NCBI GenBank assembly: GCA_023374045.1
Contig: CM041783.1
Location: 126,233,503-126,297,502 of the forward strand
Reading direction: 5' to 3'
DNA: 64,000 nt
Source: Limonium bicolor
Lineage: Eukaryota > Streptophyta > Magnoliopsida > Caryophyllales > Plumbaginaceae
In this document: piece after piece, positions 36,601 through 48,115 of the stretch
How the letters are laid out: the number at the start of each line of letters is the position of its first letter
How positions within the stretch are numbered: the stretch's first letter is position 1
Program-made: the position numbers and the translations under genes
Notes under the pieces: model-generated
What the model saw: only the letters and a program-made list of their open reading frames with translations
Told to the model about the DNA's origin: nothing
Database searches by the model: none

Positions 36601-37954
36601 TATCTGTGCGTTAGTTGTATATTGTGGTTGTGTGTGATGTGGGTGGCTTTTGTTTGGTATATCGTTATTTAACTAATGTTGTTGTCCATGTTTGTCGAAT
36701 GGGATGTTACCTCCCTTGTGTGTGATTAACCAAGTTTATAACACCATACGGTGTCATGATGTGATAAGTTCCATAAAGGAACTTCTAACTAATATGTATA
36801 TATTATGGGGGGTGAGGAATCCGGTCGTTCCGGTCACGCGTGTTGTTTGGGAGTTGATGTATAAATGTGAATTAACTCCCACTCTGTTATGTTATGGTTG
36901 TTTTTCCTTCTTGGATTACAACCACCCTCGAGCTTAACCAATGATTTTTATCTGACTCACGTTGGACTAGGGGGATATGTGTATAATGTGTACGGTTCTA
37001 TATTAAGACCGGAATAGCTTAACAAAAGCTATTTATCTGACTCACGTCGGACTAGGGGAATATGTGTATAATGTGTACGGATCTATATTATGGCCGACCC
37101 ATCTAAGTGAGTAAATATGTATGGTGTGCGGACATATATTTAGTCCGACACACCTTAAGTAAAGTGTACGTTCTCTTAGAAGAACAGTGGTGTGTTGTAT
37201 ACGTGTTGTACGGGATATGTGTGGTGATGTTGTGTAAGTTGATAACCAAAATCAACCCAAATTCAGTGAAAGAAGTAGTTGTAGCCCGATCAATTCAGTG
37301 AGTGTTGCTTAGTAAGAAATAAGTCCCGTTAAGGTAGAACCCTCAAGGGACAAGGAATACAATAAGGTGATCTAACCAATATGATGTGTGAATGTTATGG
37401 TTGTATCCTTTTTATTGGACGTGTGTGCTTGTAAGTATGTTATGTGTTTATAGTTTTATTGCGTGCTTAAAATAAATTAACCTGCATGCTCACTCGACAA
37501 TTAGTTGTGCGTGGCCCGGTAGCATGCGGGCTGCGGGATTACCATACCAGCAAAGGTGCTGACCCCCTTTGGGGGCCCCCATTACTTTACAGGTACAATG
37601 GAGCTGGTAGCCGTTCGAGTGTAGGACGGGGTTGCTGTACATACGTGGATAGTTATCAATTGTTTATGTAGTTGAAAGTGATGTAAGACCGAAGTTGGAT
37701 ATCGGTAGCTGAAGGTATAGACTCGGTACAGTTGTAATGTAAATGTATTTGTATTCAATTGTAACGGATTTGTAAAAGTAAAGAGTAGTACTTAGTAATC
37801 TAGTCCATCAGACCGGTACACTATGTATGTATTAGCCTTGTTAGCCACGTGGGTGGCTAACGGCGTGTAACACCCATTGGTTTAGTCATTGTTTATGATG
37901 CAATTTCCGCTGCGATTAATGGTTAAGTGTGGTGTTGTTAGTTGGGGTGTTACA
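33638..37954 (+). repeat. 3' LTR of element E
   Basis: 4317 bp. Relative to the 5' LTR it has a roughly 20-bp insertion near 34022, a loss near 35334 and an expansion of AAACATGTAGG units near 35640-35680. The palindrome array is at 35814-35997. Confidence 0.93.
35814..35997. repeat. GGTCCGGGTTT palindrome array in E, 3' LTR
   Basis: Units at 35815, 35888 and 35960 (73 and 72 bp apart); one extra base in the first loop compared with the 5' LTR. Confidence 0.9.
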
Positions 37955-37959
37955 TCAAG

Positions 37960-39498
37960 ACTTGATCAAACACTTAATGGAATGGGGAAATGACTTGGGA
38001 AACCAGAAACCAAATTAAAAGAACAGAAGATGTATAAACACATTTCAGATTATTAATAAGGTTGCTTTGGATCTGTTTTGAGGGTTAGCCTTGGGTTGCT
38101 TAGAGTTAAGACTATAACTAAACACTTAACTAAGTAGTTGAGCAAGTTGGGAAGAAACATAAAAGAGACTGAAAGAACAGAAAGAAAACAATTACAGGAA
38201 AGGTGGATTGGTTTCAGATTCTGGTTCTGAAAGTTGTTTTGGGTTTCTGTATACTAGCTTCTCGTAGATAATAGGAAGAGTTTGTTGGGTGGGTAATAAG
38301 CTAAAGCTCTACCAACCTAGTGTAAAAGTGAGGAAATCAAGATCAGGTTAAAGAATGAAAATGGAAACAGAAAGAGGACTTATCAGGTTTTGGGGTTTAA
38401 CTTATCAGGTTTTCTGGTTTTTGTGCAGAGGAATTTCAGGGACATTGTCTGGGTTAATCTTGGTCTGTTCTTGAGGTTTAAAAACTTATTAACACACTTA
38501 ACTAAGTACAAATACTTGGAAGGAAATAGAAGATATATTCAGAACAAAAAAGAAAAACAAAGAGAGTTATCAGTCCTCCAGTTCCAAGTTACAGATGTTG
38601 TTTTTCTTCTATTGTAGTTTCAGTTTCAGTTTCAGTTTCGTTAAGCTCTGTACAAGGATGTTCAAAGGAGTTGTCTATGTGGTTTTGGGATTAGTCTTAA
38701 GTTTAAGATCTTTTTAACACATAAACCAAGGTGTAGCTAAGTCGGGGGAAAATATAGAAGTCATATCCATTTCTGTTTTCAGTTTTTATGTTGTTTCTAG
38801 AGGTTGTTTTTGTTTCTGTACTGAGGGTTAAGTGGGGAGTTTTCAGAAGTTTGCTCATGGTTGTTGTGGATCTGTTGTGAGGTGAAAACCAGGATAAAAC
38901 ACACAACTAAGTGATTCAACAGTTGGGGAGAAGGGAAACTGAAAGATCAGATTGACAAGCAATAGAAAAGTAGAACATCAGTTCATGGTTACTGGTTTTA
39001 ATTGGTTTCAGATTTTTGAGTGAGGAACATCTCAGAGATGGGCTCCTTGCTCTTTGGGTTAGCCCTGAGGATAAGACTGTTCTAACACATTAACCAAATG
39101 TAGGTAAGTTGGGGAGTACTAGAGAAATCATGTAACACCTCAGGAAAGAATATAACAGTAGGAGAATGCAATAACCCGATTTCCTGTTTTCAATTCACTG
39201 CAGTTTTGTAGTTTTCGTTGATGATGTTTCTGTATAACTGTCACAGTAAATATGGGTGGTTGGTAGTGGTTGATGATCAATTTAAAACCTAGCTGATACA
39301 CTTAAACAAGGTTATAAACAATTAGGACATGATGGAATTCGAACTGATCAGAGAAGAAGGGAGAAATCAAGAGGAAATATTTGGATTGTGTTTCAGTTTC
39401 AATAATATGGTAGCTTCTGTATACGGTGTCACAGGGGTACTGTAAGCGTGATTCTAGTTTAATAATGAACTCAAATAATAGCAAATAAACATAACTAG
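37960..39498 (+). repeat. Divergent tandem repeats in solo LTR H
   Basis: Loosely repeated units of about 180-350 bp with the wording GGTTAGYCYTRAG, TTAACACAYTAACYAAG, AAGTTGGGGAG and runs of CAGTTTCAGTTTC. Clear starts lie near 38072, 38430, 38672, 38853, 39042 and 39245, and one lies left of E near 23478. No coding sequence. Confidence 0.55.
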
Positions 39499-40015
39499 GT
39501 TAGTGTTATACCCAAAATTTTGACCCCCCTGGCTAGGGTCTACGAGGTACTGGTGTTGTGAGAGGCATTTTAATCAAGCAGTGAGGAATCCCGGCTCGAT
39601 CGGCGCGTTCCATGGCATGGGGAGCAGCTTCGTCACTTTCAGGGGCGTTTTGGTAATCTTTAAAGGCTCCTAAAACCTCCTATAAGCTTTCTCTCCTCCA
39701 AAGGATGCCCAAATCAACTTGAAATGCTTTGATATTTTAACCCATGATAGAGGATGACATTCTAAGCATAATGGCGTTGGAATTTTGATTTTTCGAGTTT
39801 CCAATATTTTCTAGCAATTTCTGACTGAATCTGAAAAGAAATTCAATTTAAAAATATTCCAACATTTAAAAAATTCGGTTCCACCTTAGAAAATTCATAA
39901 TATCCATCCTTGACATGTGGTTAAAATGTTACAGCAAAATTCTTTTGGAAAGTCTTTTAATTAAAATACCAAAAAATCTTACTTTTACTAGATTTTCTTT
40001 ATCTTTAAGAAAGTC

Positions 40016-40024
40016 TATATAAGG
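40016..40024 (+). promoter_or_regulatory. TATA box of G LTR promoter
   Basis: TATATAAGG, followed about 65 bp later by a CT-rich leader. The identical motif lies at 46833-46841 in the 3' LTR. Confidence 0.6.
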
Positions 40025-40601
40025 GGATAGGTTTTTGGATAAAATCAGAACTTCATATGCTCAAGAACCCTAGAGAGTCAGAAAACACAGCCTCCTCTCT
40101 CTCTCTCTCACGTTTTCCAACACCCGGCCACCCAAATCATACTGAAAATCCCCCGAAATTACCATCTAAACACGTTTTCCAATTCCCAAAGCACCAATAA
40201 TCATCAAAACCCCACAAAAACACCTCCAAAACGTGAAGAACCGCAAGAACAACCAACAACCAGAAGCTTGGGTCGAAATCCTCTCGGGTCTGCCATCAAC
40301 GGAGCACTCGACGAATCCCGGTGTGAAGAAACGTTGTGAATCCGAAGGTAAAACAGGTAGAAACTCCACTTCCCTAATTCACCACGGTATTATCTGTCTT
40401 GCCTCAAAATTTGGGCTCAAACTAACCTTCGTGCGCTTCTGTATTGTTGTTTATTCAAGCTTCTGTCCAATAACTTGTTTACCAAGTTTCGTGCATAATT
40501 CGAATTCAAATTGAGAACTTTCGATCACTAACGCATTGTACATCTTTCAGGCTACACACCCATAAAATTTGAGCCAAAAACACCTTCGGGAACAGCCTCA
40601 A

Positions 40602-40874
40602 CGCCGCCGTCCGAGGGCTGTCCGCACCCACGGACGTCGTGTCCGGGGTCCCGGACTCCCTGTCCGAAAGCCCGGACGCCCACGGACGGCGGCGGGATTT
40701 TTAAATTTTTTTAAAATTTAGGTTTTCTAATAATGTCCGGGCCCACGGACAGCCTGTCCGTGGCCCCAGACTTTACAATTTTCTGTTTTCTGTTTAATTC
40801 GACTTTTATTGTTATGTAGGTTAACTGGGGTCCGTGGCTTCGGACATTAGGTCCGTGGCTACGGACGGAAACAA
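40602..40874. repeat. GTCCG/CGGAC palindrome cluster in G, 5' LTR
   Basis: Dense alternating GTCCG and CGGAC boxes at about 40608-40694, then palindromes at about 40735-40772 (CCACGGACAGCCTGTCCGTGG) and 40830-40868. Spacing is less regular than in the other families. Confidence 0.75.
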
Positions 40875-41299
40875 AATTTGACCTAATTCTGCCTCCGAAA
40901 CCCTAGTTTAGGTTTTTTAATTTCCACTTTAATTTTCTGTCAAAAAATGCTAAAAAACACAAAAAACAGAAGCGCGCACCTAGGTTAAAAAGCAACTTTG
41001 TAGAAAGCCGTAATTAAACCAAGTAGAGGAAAAATGACCTAGGAGGGGTAATGAAAGTAATTGAACCCTAATTAAGTCGAATATCGAGCCCCCGAACCCG
41101 AACTCTCCTTTCCTAATTTGATCTAGGTTAAAATTAGGTGGCGACTCATAATAGGTTCCAGTGAGCTAGCTTAGGTTTTAATAATTATTGTTATATGACA
41201 TAGTTATTAATCTTAGGCTGTAAGTGGACCTAAAACCCGGTTAGATCCTAATCAACTTTAATCAACATAGGATAGGGTTTAAAATCGAGGCTCACAGAC

Positions 41300-41317
41300 T
41301 GGCGACTCTGCTGGGGA
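41300..41317 (+). other. Primer binding site of G
   Basis: TGGCGACTCTGCTGGGGA, 3 nt after the 5' LTR. Matches the PBS style of Ogre/Tat elements; the exact tRNA is not assigned. Confidence 0.75.
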
Positions 41318-44300
41318 CAAAATTCTAAATTTTAACTTGTTTAATTTTAAGAAAGAGGGCTTAACTCGAGAATGTTTATTTATGGCTTCATTATTCTGTT
41401 TATTTACCTTTGTGCGCAATTTAAATTTCTGTACCTTTGCATCATATGAGAGTGAGGGTCCACACAAACCGATTTCACCCCGGGACCCGTTTGAGGGTCC
41501 CCTGTCTGGGACTCACACCTTTTAGGTGATGTGAATAAGTGGGGGAAAAGAGGAGGATGTCGTCTAACCATATCCCCTTAATACCTGGGCTTTAGCCCCA
41601 AGCGTTTTCCTGGCAGTGTCCTTACCTAGCCCATAGTTTGGTCGGTCAAAGACCCGACCGTAGACGCACACCTTCAGGTGATGTGAAAAAGTGGGGAAGC
41701 CCAAAGAGAATAGCGTGCAAGCCCTATTCCTTTGTGGTGACCTGGGCCCATGCCCCAAGCACCTCTCCGGATCGATCCATACCCGGTTTGGTAAAAACAT
41801 CTAGTGAGGACATGTTGAATTTGTGTGGGCCTTGTTTGCTTGTATGATCGGCCCACTACCCAGCCTAGAGATTGATAGGAACTTCTCCTACATCAACCTA
41901 GCCCAACATGAATTGACAGCTCTTTTGTTTGCGGCCCAGAGGCCCTGTTTGGTTTAACATGTGAGTCGCTCGGGCTTCAGCCCAAAAGCCTAGACTTAGG
42001 TGATTTCTCTTCTGGCCCAATTTGTATTATCCAATTAGTTCTTGGCCCATAAAAAAGGAATCCACTTGAACTTGAAATAACTCACAAGTCCTGAAAATAA
42101 AATCTTTTTTGGCTTAGCAACCATCTTCTCTGGCCCGAAGAAAGTTAGGCCCATTTGTGATTTAGGGACCATTCCAGCTCATGTGCTTTACTTCAGGCCC
42201 AAACACATTCTGGCCCAAGGGCTCATTCTAGTCCACGTAGACTTCTTATCATGACCCTAACCCAAAACCCTAGATCTAGGTGTCATCTTTTAGGCCCAAC
42301 CATGATCACTCGGCCCAAATTCCAGTTCACATATAGAGCAATCATTCTGGCTCAAATACCACAATCATGACTCATTCTATTTTGGGCCCATAGACCAATT
42401 CATAGTTTTGGCCCATAAGCTTCGCTGTCAATCCAGAAGTTCAGCCCATAGCACAAAACATTTGGATCCAAGATAGGTTGCGTAACTCATTCATTCCAGT
42501 TTCTAGCTTCAAGGCCCAACAAGAACATCAAACGAATCCCAGACCTCAAGGTTTTCCCTCTCGGCCCAGTGGCCCATTCACAGTTCGTGTGGCCTCCTTC
42601 AGCCCGTTTGCTTCACTTCTAGATTAAGGGTATTCAGGCCCGTAAATCTGTTCTATCCTAGGAGTCACTCTAGCTCTTGCACTTCACTCGCAGCTTGGAA
42701 AAGATTCAGACCCGGATTCCTCCTACATAACCCACAGGCATTCCTATTTCAAACATTTTATGAGGCCTATTCGAAGTTCAGAAGGAAGGCAATCACGATC
42801 ATCCCAAAGGCGTCCCGACGGCCCAGAGCTCGAGTCTTCAGTATGTTGGCATCAGACAGCCCAACATCACTACTTTAGAAGTTTTCTAGATTTAGTAATT
42901 TTCTTTTCCCAGTCGTTCTTTCAACTTTTATGGTAGCTAGCTTCCTTTATTATTTTAGGTAGTTTTCTTAAGATTACAATCTTTGATGTTGTCTTTCCAT
43001 TCTTGAATTAGAGCATAGTTCCATTTTCATTATTTTTTGTGCAATTATTCACAAAACCAGAACACCAAAATAAATAAGTCATCACGTCATTTCACCTACA
43101 TCCACTACCTTCATCACATACATCCCATGTGCGCAAGGAATATCTCACCACCTTGTTGGCTTCCACCACACATCATCTCTCAATGGAAAATTTCACCGTA
43201 CACTGAAAGCATCCCACTACCATATTTTACTTTCATCACTACATCACTCCACCAAAACAGCTCGACCTCACCGCCATGTACCACCACACTTACAGCCACC
43301 CTCCACAAATAATCTGGGTATTCAAAAGGCTTGTCAAGAAACCCCACAGCAATACTGGGGGCAATCTGAGTTAAGGAACGATAATGTTTATCTCTTTTGT
43401 TTAAATGTTCAAACAAGTCTCCGAGTGTACACTTCGCGATAGTGTCTTGAGCGGTAAAACCAAGAGCGAACGAGCGTGTCATTTTTACACGACTCCAAAG
43501 AGATCACATTCAAAGGTAAGGCAAACGGCATGACTCCGACCAAAGGAGATAATTTGTAAATTTACGCTTAAACCTATGAAAAGTAACAAAGAACGGATAC
43601 ACAACTATTAGGGATGACGAAGCACCTACGAAACAGCACCACACAACCAAAAGCTTGTGAACCCTGACATTATACCCTAGGCACCCCCCGCTGAGCTTTT
43701 CATCTATAACATTTTTTTTACAACACTACAAGCTCCACAAATAAGCTAGCCAATGATGAATAACCGACCCGGTGACCAAAGGAAGCAAGGAGCCCGACTT
43801 TTTGAGCAACAACTTCACAAGACCAAAGAAGCAAAATTGCTACCAGCATGACGAAACGATCCGCAAATGGTCGCAAAGTGACACAGGATCCAAATGAGCC
43901 AACATCAAAAATAGCTCTCAAGGTTCAAAGCCGGGAAACACAAGAACCCCGAAGGAAAGGAAATTCAAAGAAAGGCAAACCTGAAAAGCCTCGAAGAAAT
44001 CCAAAATCGGAAAAAGAGAGAAGGTGCAAGGAACAATCCAAAAGTTCCAAGTCCCAAGTTCACAAGCGAAATCATCACGAAGTAGCCAAACGACTTCAAG
44101 GCAAAGAAGACAAGTCCGAGAGACGGTGCAAGTTGCAGATTTGGTCACCCTTATAGCTCCACATATCCTAAACATTCCTCCATTGTCCTGTTGTCATTCA
44201 TCACACCCCATGGCCACGTTATAAGCTTAAAAGACTTCCGACCTAGTAGTTGTGTATCTAATCACGTGAAAGTAGCAGGTTGAACGCATAAATCTAACAA

Positions 44301-44600
44301 ATGTCAAATTCAATGGTCGAGATGTTTTGTCCAAAAGGAGAGCATGAGTGCGAGCATTAAACACTTTGAGTGTAGGATAGAAAGCACCACAACAAGATAA
44401 ACCTTGACCTTGTGAGAATGAGATTTGTTTTGCACAATTAATCAAAGAAAATACTGGGGGCAATCGATGGTTCGATCGATTGCCAAAAATTCCAAAGAAC
44501 TCAGATTGCCTTAAGGAAAAATACTGGGGGCAATTGTTGGTCCATACAATTGCAACAATGACACCGATTGAGGCCCAAAAGCCAGAAACCCAAAGGATTC
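41318..44600 (+). other. Non-coding interior of G, GGCCCA-rich
   Basis: No gene. Between 41840 and 42870 the hexamer GGCCCA or AGCCCA occurs about twenty times. PPT-like ACTGGGGGCAAT strings lie near 43353, 44453 and 44523. Confidence 0.6.
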
Positions 44601-44619
44601 AAACCCTTCTCATACCACT

Positions 44620-44816
44620 CAGGCCCGTCATAAGCCCTTTCTCCACATCAAATTCCCTCAGGCCCGTCCTAAGCCCTACCTCCACAAAAAATTCCCTCAG
44701 GCCCGTCTTAAGCCCTACCTCCACATCAAATTCCCTCAGGCCCGTCCTAAGCCCTACCTTCACACTCAAACATCCACAGGCTCGTCTTGAGCCCTACCAT
44801 CTCCAGGTTTGACATA
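44620..44816 (+). repeat. 39-bp tandem repeat in G
   Basis: CAGGCCCGTCCTAAGCCCTA units start at 44620, 44659, 44698, 44737 and 44777, ending in a partial unit. Confidence 0.9.
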
Positions 44817-44877
44817 AACCCTAATCCTTCTACATCCATTTAGACCCATCATACATTTTACTCACTTTCAACTAGTC

Positions 44878-45505
44878 ACATTCCCTTAGGCTCGCCATAA
44901 GACCTAGAACCATTTTTAGGCTCGTCATAAGACCTAGATCCGTCCTTTAGGCTCGCCATAAGACCTAGAACCATTTTTAGGCTCGCCATAAGACCTAGTT
45001 GCATTCCCTTAGGCTCGTCATAAGACCTAGATCCGTCCTTTAGGCTCGCCATAAGACCTAGAACCATTTTAGGCTCGCCATAAGACCTAGTTGCATTCCC
45101 TTAGGCTCGTCATAAGACCTAGATCCGTCCTTTAGGCTCACCATAAGACCTAGAACCATTTTTAGGCTCGCTATAAGACCTAGTTGCATTCCCTTAGGCT
45201 CGTCATAAGACCTAGATCCGTCCTTTAGGCTCGCCATAAGACCTAGAACCATTTTTAGGCTCGCCATAAGACCTAGATCCTTCCTTTAGGCTCGCCATAA
45301 GACCTAGAACCATTTTTAGGCTCGCCATAAGACCTAGATCCTTCCTTTAGGCTCGTCGTAAGACCTAGTTGCATTCCCTTAGGCTCGTAGTAAGACCTAG
45401 CGTTACCCTTTAGCTTACCCGCTCTTATCAAACACATTGCATTCATCACATTCATATAGGCTTGTCATAAGACCTAGTTGCATTATCCAGGCGCGTCACA
45501 AGACC
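44878..45505 (+). repeat. ~30-bp tandem repeat in G
   Basis: About 18 units of AGGCTCGCCATAAGACCTAG, each followed by one of three short endings (AACCATTTTT, ATCCGTCCTTT or TTGCATTCCCTT), in a partly regular higher-order pattern. The last units, near 45450-45505, are degraded. Confidence 0.9.
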
Positions 45506-45711
45506 TGGCGACAGAAAAGTTGGCGAGGTGATGGCAATAAATCCTCCTTTTGCGATGTCAACTTATTTTCGGGATCAGCGAATGGTGGGCGAAGGCAATA
45601 AGTCCCCAAGGTTTTTACCAGGAGTTATCCCTGCACACCGGCTTGGGGGGCGATGGCAATAAGTCCACATTGGGTCCAGCCAGGAGCATTGGCACGGGTT
45701 TCGGTCCCTAG

Positions 45712-45780
45712 AAGCATCCGAGCATCATCAGCATCATCAGCATCAACAGCATCATTAGCATCATTAGCATCATCAATATT
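45712..45780 (+). repeat. CAT/CAG triplet repeat in G
   Basis: AGCATCATC-type triplets, about 20 units. Confidence 0.8.
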
Positions 45781-45819
45781 TCAGCATTTTTGCATTTGCA
45801 TACCACCCAGTTATCATCA

Positions 45820-46200
45820 TTTTAGGTTGTCAACGCCTTAGAATCGCTTGACATTATCTCATTTCCACATTTTAGGTTGTCAACGCCTTAGAATCGCTTG
45901 ACATTATCTCATTTCCACATTTTAGGTTGTCAACGCCTTAGAATCGCTTGACATTATCTCGTTTCCACATTTTAGGTTGTCGACGCCTTAGAATCGCTTG
46001 ACATTATCTCATTTCCACATTTTAGGTAGTCAACGCCTTAGAATCGCTTGACATTACTTCATTTCACTTTACTTATAGGTAGTCAACACCTTAGAATAGC
46101 TTGACATCATCTCATTCGTCATAGGTAGTCAACGCCTTAGAACAGTTTGACATCATATCATCATTGTAGGTAGTCGGCGCCTTAGAATAACCCGACACAA
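45820..46200 (+). repeat. 50-bp tandem repeat in G
   Basis: TTTAGGTTGTCAACGCCTTA units at 45821, 45871, 45921, 45971 and 46021 (exactly 50 bp), then shorter, diverged copies to about 46195. Confidence 0.9.
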
Positions 46201-46303
46201 TTTATCAGTTTTTGATAACATGCAGGGTCTTGGAAATATTTGAAATTTTGGGGTATCACTCAGGCATCAACTAGCCTTCTCACTTTCATTACAAAGTCTA
46301 GTT

Positions 46304-46317
46304 GACGGGGGGCAATC
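46304..46317 (+). other. Polypurine tract of G
   Basis: GACGGGGGGCAATC lies directly before the 3' LTR. Confidence 0.8.
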
Positions 46318-48110
46318 TGTTATACCCAAAATTTTGACCCCCCTGGCTAGGGTCTACGAGGTACTGGTGTTGTGAGAGGCATTTTAATCAAGCAGTGAGG
46401 AATCCCGGCTCGATCGGCGTGTTCCATGGCATGGGGAGCAGCTTCGTCACTTTCAGGGGCATTTTGGTAATCTTTAAAGGCTCCTAAAACCTCCTATAAG
46501 CTTTCTCTCTCCTCCAAAGGATGCCCAAATCAACTTAAAATGCTTTGATATTTTAACCCATGATAGAGGATGACATTCTAAGCATAATGGCGTTGGAATT
46601 TTGATTTTTCGAGTTTCTAATAATTTTCTAGCAATTTCTGACTGAATCTGAAAAGAAATTCAATTTAAAAATATTCCAACATTTAAAAAATTCGGTTCCA
46701 CCTTAGAAAATTCATAATATCCATCCTTGACATGTGGTTAAAATTTCACAGAAAAATTCTTTTGGAAAGTCTTTTAATTAAAATACCAAAAAATCTTACT
46801 TTTACTAGATTTTCTTTATCTTTAAGAAAGTCTATATAAGGGGATAGGTTTTTGGATAAAATCAGAACTTCATATGCTCAAGAACCCTAGAGAGTCAGAA
46901 AACACAGCCTCCTCTCTCTCTCTCACGTTTTCCAACACCCGGCCACCCAAATCATACCGAAAATCCCCCGAAATCACCATCTAAACACGTTTTCCAATTC
47001 CCAAAGCACCAATAATCATCAAAACCCCACAAAAACACCTCCAAAACGTGAAGAACAGCAAGAACAACCAACAACCAGAAGCTTGGGTCGAAATCCTCTC
47101 GGGTCTGCCATCAACGGAGCACTCGACGAATCCCGGTGTGATGAAACGTTGTGAATCCGAAGGTAAAACAGGTAGAAACTCCACTTCCCTAATTCACCAC
47201 GGTATTATCTGTCTTGCCTCAAAATTTGGGCTCAAACTAACCTTCGTGCGCTTCTGTATTGTTGTTTATTCAAGCTTCTGTCCAATAACTTGTTTACCAA
47301 GTTTCGTGCATAATTCGAATTCAAATTGAGAACTTTCGATCACTAACGCATTGTACATCTTTCAGGCTACACACCCATAAAATTTGAGCCAAAAACACCT
47401 TCGGGAACAGCCTCAACGCCGCCGTCCGAGGGCTGTCCGCACCCACGGACGTCGTGTCCGGGGTCCCGGACTCCCTGTCCGAAAGCCCGGACGCCCACGG
47501 ACGGCGGCGGGATTTTTAATTTTTTTAAAATTTAGGTTTTCTAATAATGTCCGGGCCCACGGACAGCCTGTCCGTGGCCCCAGACTTTACAATTTTCTGT
47601 TTTCTGTTTAATTCGACTTTTATTGTTATGTAGGTTAACTGGGGTCCGTGGCTTCGGACATTAGGTCCGTGGCTACGGACGGAAACAAAATTTGACCTAA
47701 TTCTGCCTCCGAAACCCTAGTTTAGGTTTTTTAATTTCCACTTTATTTTTCTGTCAAAAAATGCTAAAAAACACAAAAAACAGAAGCACGCACCTAGGTT
47801 AAAAAGCAACTTTGTAGAAAGCCGTAATTAAACCAAGTAGAGGAAAAACGACCTAGGAGGGGTAATGAAAGTAATTTAACCCTAATTAAGTCGAATATCA
47901 AGCCCCCAAACCCGAACTCTCCTTTCCTAATTTGATCTAGGTTAAAATTAGGTGGCGACTCATAATAGGTTCCAGTGAGCTAGCTTAGGTTTTAATAATT
48001 ATTGTTATATGAAATAGTTATTAATCTTAGGCTATAAGTGGACCTAAAACCCGGTTAGATCCTAATCAACTTTAATCAACATAGGATAGGGTTTAAAATC
48101 GAGGCTCACA
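46318..48110 (+). repeat. 3' LTR of element G
   Basis: 1793 bp, near-identical to the 5' LTR. The palindrome cluster is at 47418-47690 and the TATA box at 46833-46841. Confidence 0.95.
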
Positions 48111-48115
48111 GTTAG

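Larger units (their letters stand above)
23685..37954 (+). mobile_element. Element E: large non-autonomous LTR retrotransposon (LARD-like)
   Basis: A 14,270-bp element with LTRs 23685-27986 (4302 bp) and 33638-37954 (4317 bp), starting TGAAATACCCC and ending GGGGTGTTACA, with a perfect TSD TCAAG (23680-23684 and 37955-37959). The tRNA-iMet PBS is at 27992 and the PPT at 33621-33637. The 5.65-kb internal region has no gag, protease, RT or integrase in any frame. LTR ends, PBS, the cis stem-loop near 24000 and the PPT-side CTTCGAGGACGAAGTT motif match Tekay-type elements such as D and A, so trans-mobilisation by such a partner is likely (inference). Confidence 0.93.
39504..41296 (+). repeat. 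5' LTR of element G
   Basis: 1793 bp. Contains a TATA box (40016-40024), a CT-repeat leader (about 40091-40108) and a GTCCG palindrome cluster (40602-40874). Confidence 0.95.
39504..48110 (+). mobile_element. Element G: non-autonomous LTR element with tandem-repeat interior
   Basis: 8607 bp with two LTRs of exactly 1793 bp (39504-41296 and 46318-48110), starting TGTTATACCC and ending GAGGCTCACA, and a perfect TSD GTTAG (39499-39503 and 48111-48115). The PBS TGGCGACTCTGCTGGGGA is of the type used by Ogre/Tat-group elements. The 5-kb interior has no coding frame of any retroelement protein and is largely tandem repeats. The LTRs differ by few substitutions, so it moved recently, presumably with proteins from a Tat/Ogre relative elsewhere (inference). 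Confidence 0.93.

Noticed and set aside
43848..44156. Lys/Arg-rich 102-residue frame in G as a gag nucleocapsid
   Set aside because: Low-complexity reading of an A/G-rich stretch, with no zinc knuckle or gag core.
44876..45455. Minus-strand frames with repeated LGLMASLKDGSRSYDEPK-like peptides
   Set aside because: They are only the translation of the ~30-bp tandem repeat in element G; no start, no family and no constraint.
44878..45505. Regular direct repeats resembling a CRISPR array
   Set aside because: Units are adjacent with only three recurring short endings instead of unique spacers, and the context is a plant retrotransposon.
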